From Rhizobium sophorae (GTDB taxonomy: Bacteria > Pseudomonadota > Alphaproteobacteria > Rhizobiales > Rhizobiaceae), in the NCBI RefSeq assembly GCF_013087515.1, contig NZ_JABFCN010000051.1:1-64000 (forward strand): a stretch of DNA of 64,000 nt, in the 5' to 3' direction. Made by a program: the position numbers and the translations under genes. The first letter of the stretch is position 1. Each line of letters opens with the position of its first letter. Of the stretch, positions 60,008 to 64,000 are shown piece by piece. The notes under the pieces are model-generated. The model was not told the DNA's origin. It worked only from the letters and a program-made list of their open reading frames with translations, and made no database searches.

Positions 60008-60991
60008 GACCGCTTCCCAGCCGTCCTTCTCACTGGCCCGGTAGATCGCGTCGATCACCTTCTGATTCAGCTTCGAATTTTCGAGCGTGACGATCTCTTC
60101 CTTGCCGTTCGTCACCGCCCGGGCGAAGGCCTCGACCTGCCGTTTGTACTGGCGGCTGTCCTGGAAGCGGAAGATGCGCGATTCATTGTGGCTGCGGTCG
60201 GCAAGCTCGATCTCTTCCGGTCCCCAGCGATTGGCGTTGAACGGCGATTTGACCTCGATATACCCTTCGGTGCCGTGGAAGACCATGACCTGGCGGTTGG
60301 CCATCTGCGTCGAGATATAGAAGCTCAGCTCGAAATCGCCGAAATCGGCCTTGACGCTCGAATAGATATCCGTGCCGAAATCCGCATCGCGCTCGGTGAT
60401 CGCCTGGATCCAGAGCGGCTCCTTGCCGGTGGAAAAACGCGTGCCCATGACCGGATAGACGCCGATATCGGGAAGGCCGCCGCCGCCGAGCTCGGGGATA
60501 TTGCGCATATTGCCGGGGTCACGGTTGAAATAGGTGAAGGCGCCCTGCACATGCCGAAGCGACCCGATGGCGCCCTCGTCGATCAACGAGCGCACCTTCT
60601 GCCAGACCGGGGAATAGGTAATCATATAGGCTTCGGTGACCACCACCCGGTTGCGGTCGCGGGCGGCGATCAGATCGTCGATATCGCCGGCCTTCAGCGC
60701 TAAGGGCTTTTCGCAGAGCACGTGCTTGCCGGCATCGGCTGATTTGATCGACCATTCGATATGCTGCGAGGTCGGCAGCGGGATGTAGACAGCGTCGATG
60801 AGGTCGGAGGCCAGCATCTCCTCGTAGGAGCCGAAGGCATGCGGCACCGAGAATCGGTCGGCCATCTCCCTTGCGCGCGCCAGATCACGGCTGGCAATCG
60901 CCGTGACGACGCAATTCTCCGCATCCTGGATCGCCGGAACGACATTGTCGCGGCCGATCTTCGCCGTTGAAATGATACCGAAACGCAGCAT
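60005..60991 (-). CDS. Gfo/Idh/MocA family oxidoreductase
   Basis: The 328-residue NAD(P)-dependent sugar oxidoreductase has the Rossmann start MLRFGIISTAKIGRDNVVPA, the hallmark CEKPLALKAGD (Glu-Lys-Pro with the catalytic Lys) and GGGGLPDIGVYPVMGTRF. Its substrate may be a sugar, inositol or related polyol. The start at 60991 is preferred over 12 earlier codons. Confidence 0.92.
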   Translation of the reverse strand: MLRFGIISTAKIGRDNVVPAIQDAENCVVTAIASRDLARAREMADRFSVPHAFGSYEEMLASDLIDAVYIPLPTSQHIEWSIKSADAGKHVLCEKPLALKAGDIDDLIAARDRNRVVVTEAYMITYSPVWQKVRSLIDEGAIGSLRHVQGAFTYFNRDPGNMRNIPELGGGGLPDIGVYPVMGTRFSTGKEPLWIQAITERDADFGTDIYSSVKADFGDFELSFYISTQMANRQVMVFHGTEGYIEVKSPFNANRWGPEEIELADRSHNESRIFRFQDSRQYKRQVEAFARAVTNGKEEIVTLENSKLNQKVIDAIYRASEKDGWEAV

Positions 60992-61172
60992 GATCCAAGC
61001 CTCCCCAAAATGAGTTCGGCGAACCATATTCAGGCCTTAGCCGTGGCGCAATGGCGCGACATGAAATCACGGAAGTTTGGTTTCCCTAATGCCCCGATCG
61101 CGCTAGGTTCTCGTCAGGGCGGCGTTCTGTCGTATCCGCGATTTCAATTCCTTCACACTTCTGGAGAGCGTC

Positions 61173-62120
61173 ATGGAAATGCGCCGGCTTGGAAAAACAG
61201 GTCTATCGGTCGCGCCGATCGTCATCGGCGGCAATGTCTTCGGCTGGACGGCCGACGAGAAAACATCCTTCGCCATTCTCGACGCCTTCTTCGACGCAGG
61301 CCTGAACACGATCGATACGGCGGATGTCTATTCCGCATGGGTTCCGGGCAACAAGGGCGGCGATTCCGAGGAGATCATCGGGCGCTGGCTAAGCCAAGCC
61401 AAGGTCTCGCGCGACAAGGCCGTTATCGTCACCAAGGTCGGCTCCGACATGGGACAGGGAAAGACGCTGAAGGAGACCTATATCCTGAAGGCGGTCGAGG
61501 ATTCGCTGCGCCGGCTGCAGACCGACTATATCGACCTCTATCTCTCGCACTGGCCGGATGAAGATACGCCGCACGAGGAAACGCTCGGCGCCTATGCCAA
61601 ACTGAAGCAGCAGGGCAAGATCCGCGCCATCGGCTGCTCGAATTATGATGCTAAACTGCTCCAGGCCTCCTTCGACGCTGCCGAAAAGGCCGGCCTGCCG
61701 CGTTACGACGTGCTGCAGCCGGAGTATAATCTCTATGAGCGCGCAAGCTTCGAGGGGCCGCTTGCCGATCTCTGCGTCAAAGAAGACATCGGCGTCATCA
61801 CCTATTTCAGCCTCGCCGCCGGCTTCCTCACCGGCAAATACCGCAGCAAGTCCGATACGCAAGGCCGCGCACGTGAGGGCCGGGTTTCAAAATATCTCGA
61901 CGACAAAGGCCTGCGCATCCTGGCCGCGCTCGACAGGGTTTCTGCCGAGACCGGCGCCAAGCCGGCGGAAATTTCGCTCGCCTGGCTGCTGCGCAAGAAG
62001 GGCGTGACGGCGCCGATCGCCAGCGCCACCAGCCTTTCGCAGCTTGAAAGCCTGGCGAAATCGGCGACACTGGCGCTTTCCGATGACGCGATGGCGCTCC
62101 TCGACCAAGCCGGCGCCTGA
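61173..62120 (+). CDS. Aldo/keto reductase
   Basis: The 315-residue AKR has KTGLSVAPIVIGGNVFGW, NTIDTADVYSAWVPGNKGGDSEEIIGRWL (catalytic Asp and Tyr), VIVTKVGSDMG with Lys, and DLYLSHWPDEDTPHEET with His; VTAPIASATSLSQLESL is the cofactor end. It is close to the YdhF/Tas-like group. It is divergent from the Gfo/Idh gene and followed 13 bases later by a GNAT gene. Confidence 0.92.
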   Translation: MEMRRLGKTGLSVAPIVIGGNVFGWTADEKTSFAILDAFFDAGLNTIDTADVYSAWVPGNKGGDSEEIIGRWLSQAKVSRDKAVIVTKVGSDMGQGKTLKETYILKAVEDSLRRLQTDYIDLYLSHWPDEDTPHEETLGAYAKLKQQGKIRAIGCSNYDAKLLQASFDAAEKAGLPRYDVLQPEYNLYERASFEGPLADLCVKEDIGVITYFSLAAGFLTGKYRSKSDTQGRAREGRVSKYLDDKGLRILAALDRVSAETGAKPAEISLAWLLRKKGVTAPIASATSLSQLESLAKSATLALSDDAMALLDQAGA

Positions 62121-62133
62121 AAGATTAGAGCCC

Positions 62134-62577
62134 ATGACCGTGACGATACGTGATGCCCGCCCCGAGGACGAAGACCGCTGGCGCGAACTTTGGGCGGCTT
62201 ACCTCGCCTTTTACGACGTCACGGTCGATGCCGATATCACCGATTCCACATGGCTCCGGGTCTTCGATCCGGCGTCGGCAATCGCGATGCGTGTCGCCGA
62301 AATCGACGGCAGGACCATGGGATTTGCACTCTATCTCACCCATGAGGGCACGTGGATCCGCGGCAGGGACTGTTATCTCGAAGACCTGTTCGTCGATGCC
62401 GATGCGCGCGGCAAAGGCGTCGGGCGGGCGCTGATGGACGATCTCGTTTCGACCTGCAAAGCCAAAGGCTGGTCGCGGCTCTACTGGCATACGAGCGAGC
62501 AGAACAGAACCGCACGAGCGCTCTATGACAGCTACGTCGAAAGCGACGGCCACATCCGCTATCGCATCACCTTCTGA
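62134..62577 (+). CDS. GNAT family N-acetyltransferase
   Basis: The 147-residue protein shows the GNAT fold: TIRDARPEDEDRWRELWAAYLAFY, CYLEDLFVDADARGKGVGRALMDDL with the acetyl-CoA pyrophosphate loop R-G-K-G-V-G-R-A, and LYWHTSEQNRTARALYDSY. The substrate is unknown. It ends 8 bases before the 3' end of the convergent M15-like gene. Confidence 0.92.
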   Translation: MTVTIRDARPEDEDRWRELWAAYLAFYDVTVDADITDSTWLRVFDPASAIAMRVAEIDGRTMGFALYLTHEGTWIRGRDCYLEDLFVDADARGKGVGRALMDDLVSTCKAKGWSRLYWHTSEQNRTARALYDSYVESDGHIRYRITF

Positions 62578-62585
62578 GCACCGCA

Positions 62586-63203
62586 TCAGTTTCTGAGCGG
62601 GGGAAATCCTTCGTAAAAGGCGGCGTGATCGCCTTCCCAATTGGCCATGCCCGGCTTGGTGAGGATGCCGCGTGGCCTGACATAGCTCTGGATCACCCGC
62701 TTCGGTCGTTCGTGCCACTGGATATTGAAGGCCCAGAGCCTCGGGAAGAAGCAGAGCGAGGCATAAGGCAGGTGGTCGTGAATCCACCAGGCGAGCCGCT
62801 GCCAGTCGCTTTCATCGTGGTAGTGGTCGACCATCCACGGCACCGCAACGCAGACGGCGGCACCCATGCAGCCGTCAAAGTCCCTCACATCCCAGATGTG
62901 ATGCGAGGCGGTGGACGCATTGGTCGAACAGTTCAGATTGTTCTCATTGCCGAACCTGTTGACCGCGGACGAACGATAGCCGGAACGGACATGCAGGCGC
63001 CCGAACGTCGCCTCCAGCGGCTCCAGCAATTCCTCGCAGAGCCTCTTGCCCGCTTCGATCGCCAGATCGGGATCCTCGGGGATATTGGGGATGCCATAGA
63101 AATCGGCGATTTCGGAATGCAGGAAATCGCGAAGGAAGAAGTTTTGCGACAGCCGCACGCGGCCGAGATCCTCCAGACCCTTCATCGAATTCGGCTTTCG
63201 CAT
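62586..63203 (-). CDS. M15-like peptidase-fold protein
   Basis: The 205-residue product has a hedgehog/DD-peptidase-like core (LHVRSGYRSSAVNRFGNENNL, STASHHIWDVRDFDGCMGAAVCVAVPWMVDHY with H-x-x-D-type metal positions, DWQRLAWWIHDHLPYASLCFFPRLWAFNIQWHERPKR). It resembles small M15A proteins, but several zinc ligands cannot be confirmed by eye. The start at 63203 has AGGAGAATAACGTC upstream. It is divergent from the DUF892 gene. Confidence 0.65.
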   Translation of the reverse strand: MRKPNSMKGLEDLGRVRLSQNFFLRDFLHSEIADFYGIPNIPEDPDLAIEAGKRLCEELLEPLEATFGRLHVRSGYRSSAVNRFGNENNLNCSTNASTASHHIWDVRDFDGCMGAAVCVAVPWMVDHYHDESDWQRLAWWIHDHLPYASLCFFPRLWAFNIQWHERPKRVIQSYVRPRGILTKPGMANWEGDHAAFYEGFPPLRN

Positions 63204-63352
63204 GACGTTATTCTCCTGCGCATCGACGGCAGGAATCATTGCCCGGCACCGATTTCCAGTCCACCCGAAATTGATCGGGAACAATTAGCGGGATCTTCTC
63301 TTCTTAATGTGTCGCCGCATTCGCGGTTTTCCCCAGAACAAGGATCGAGAAA

Positions 63353-63850
63353 ATGGCCAAGGAAAAGACGTTGGAAGATCTATTCCACGACACACTCAAG
63401 GACATCTACTTTGCCGAACGGCAGATTTTGCGCGCCCTGCCGAAGATGGCGCGCGCCGCCCAGTCCTCCGAACTGAAGGCGGGCTTCGAAAAGCACCGTG
63501 AGGAAACCGAAGCTCAGGTCGAGCGCCTGCAGCAGGTTTTCGAACTGATCGGCAAACGCGCCCAGGGCAAGACCTGCGAGGCGATCCAGGGCATTCTGGC
63601 CGAGGGCGAAGAAATCATGGAGGAATTCAAGGGCACATCGGCCCTCGATGCCGGCCTGATCTCTGCGGCTCAGGCGGTCGAGCATTATGAAATCGCCCGC
63701 TACGGTACGCTGAAGACCTGGGCCGCGACGCTCGGCCTCAAGGATGCCGTCCGCCTGCTCGACCAGACGCTGCAGGAGGAAACGGCCACCGACAAGACCC
63801 TCTCCCAGCTCGCCACCACGGCGGCGAACCAGAAGGCAAAGGCTGCCTGA
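63353..63850 (+). CDS. Ferritin-like DUF892 (YciE/YciF) protein
   Basis: The 165-residue four-helix bundle has the family pattern LEDLFHDTLKDIYFAERQILRALPKMARAA, FEKHREETEAQVERLQQVFELIG and ISAAQAVEHYEIARYGTLKTWA, carrying ferritin-type Glu/His iron ligands. Family members are general-stress proteins. A weak EcfG-like GGAAC is at 63278, but the -10 partner is poor. AGGATCGAGAAA precedes the ATG. Confidence 0.92.
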   Translation: MAKEKTLEDLFHDTLKDIYFAERQILRALPKMARAAQSSELKAGFEKHREETEAQVERLQQVFELIGKRAQGKTCEAIQGILAEGEEIMEEFKGTSALDAGLISAAQAVEHYEIARYGTLKTWAATLGLKDAVRLLDQTLQEETATDKTLSQLATTAANQKAKAA

Positions 63851-63883
63851 TGAAATGATGGGAACGGGCGGCTGTTTCAGTAT

Positions 63884-64000
63884 TTATCGGCCGCCCGCAT
63901 CCTTCTCGGCATATCTGAAGAAATCGATGAAGGCGCGCAGTGCCGGCCGCATCTGCCGCCGGCTGGGATAATAGAGAAACGGCCCGGAATAGGGCGCGCA
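63884..64000 (-). CDS. LysR family regulator, C-terminal end (cut by window edge)
   Basis: Reading from the window end, the frame gives YSGPFLYYPSRRQMRPALRA followed by FIDFFRYAEKDAGGR and a stop. That is the C-terminus of the LysR type also seen at 43200 and 44820 (Y-Y-P-S-R-R/H-Q). Only the last 38 residues are in the window; its target is outside. Confidence 0.8.
   Translation of the reverse strand, partial: CAPYSGPFLYYPSRRQMRPALRAFIDFFRYAEKDAGGR

Noticed and set aside
63278..63302. EcfG promoter for the DUF892 gene
   Set aside because: GGAAC is present, but no CGTT-type -10 follows at 16-17 bases; only a weak CTTC is seen.

Overview
The window looks like chromosome of a Rhizobium of the etli/leguminosarum type. 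The evidence is its GC-rich coding style, a rhizobial-type PmtA phospholipid N-methyltransferase, three families of rhizobial intergenic palindromic repeats, a GAAC-N7-GAAC SOS box, an Irr/ICE-like iron box and an EcfG-type (GGAAC-N16-CGTT) stress promoter. No rRNA, tRNA or CRISPR array was seen. Everything here was read by eye, without database searches.

Layout. Positions 1-3090 are the AT-richer right end of a mobile island. It carries a large tyrosine-recombinase-like gene and a partial partner gene, and it has split comM (yifB) after about 76 codons. Positions 3.4-24 kb are conserved core: gshB, a cupin gene, yraN-rsmI, dnaN, a DUF72 gene, pmtA, a phosphatase-like gene, pyrF, a DUF1330 gene, an NDUFA9-like gene, uppP, a GST gene, queG, an SDR gene, an RlpA-like gene and an RsmB-like gene. 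A four-gene iron-linked operon follows (imelysin, di-haem DUF1111, imelysin, Tat-exported DUF1513) with an ICE-like box upstream. Then come DUF2252, thioesterase and MTA/SAH nucleosidase genes and guaA.

Positions 28.4-47 kb, directly after guaA, form an accessory block of oxidoreductases and local regulators: an aldehyde/quinone-type cluster (GlcG-like, SsADH-like alcohol dehydrogenase, DJ-1-like, ABM monooxygenase, ALDH, MFS) divergent from a 954-residue winged-helix/ATPase regulator; a reductase operon divergent from an AraC regulator; two LysR regulators with neighbouring targets; SDRs; and decayed genes. A 42-bp piece resembling an internal part of guaA sits 9 kb downstream of guaA inside this block, a possible scar of integration or recombination. 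Positions 47.2-64 kb return to core and housekeeping genes: ogt, 2'-5' RNA ligase, AstE-like, YffB, YbaK, a MarR/GST pair with operators, an M29 aminopeptidase, xseA, a GT-C/GT2/GtrA glycosylation set, sugar oxidoreductases, a DUF892 protein and the tail of a third LysR.

Main signals. (1) The island junction in comM leaves the comM SOS promoter pointing into the island's recombinase genes. (2) Five convergent gene pairs carry rhizobial palindromic repeats, and four of these repeats end on or within a few bases of the stop codon of the minus-strand gene. (3) The guaA echo. (4) Several well-formed operator palindromes next to local regulators.
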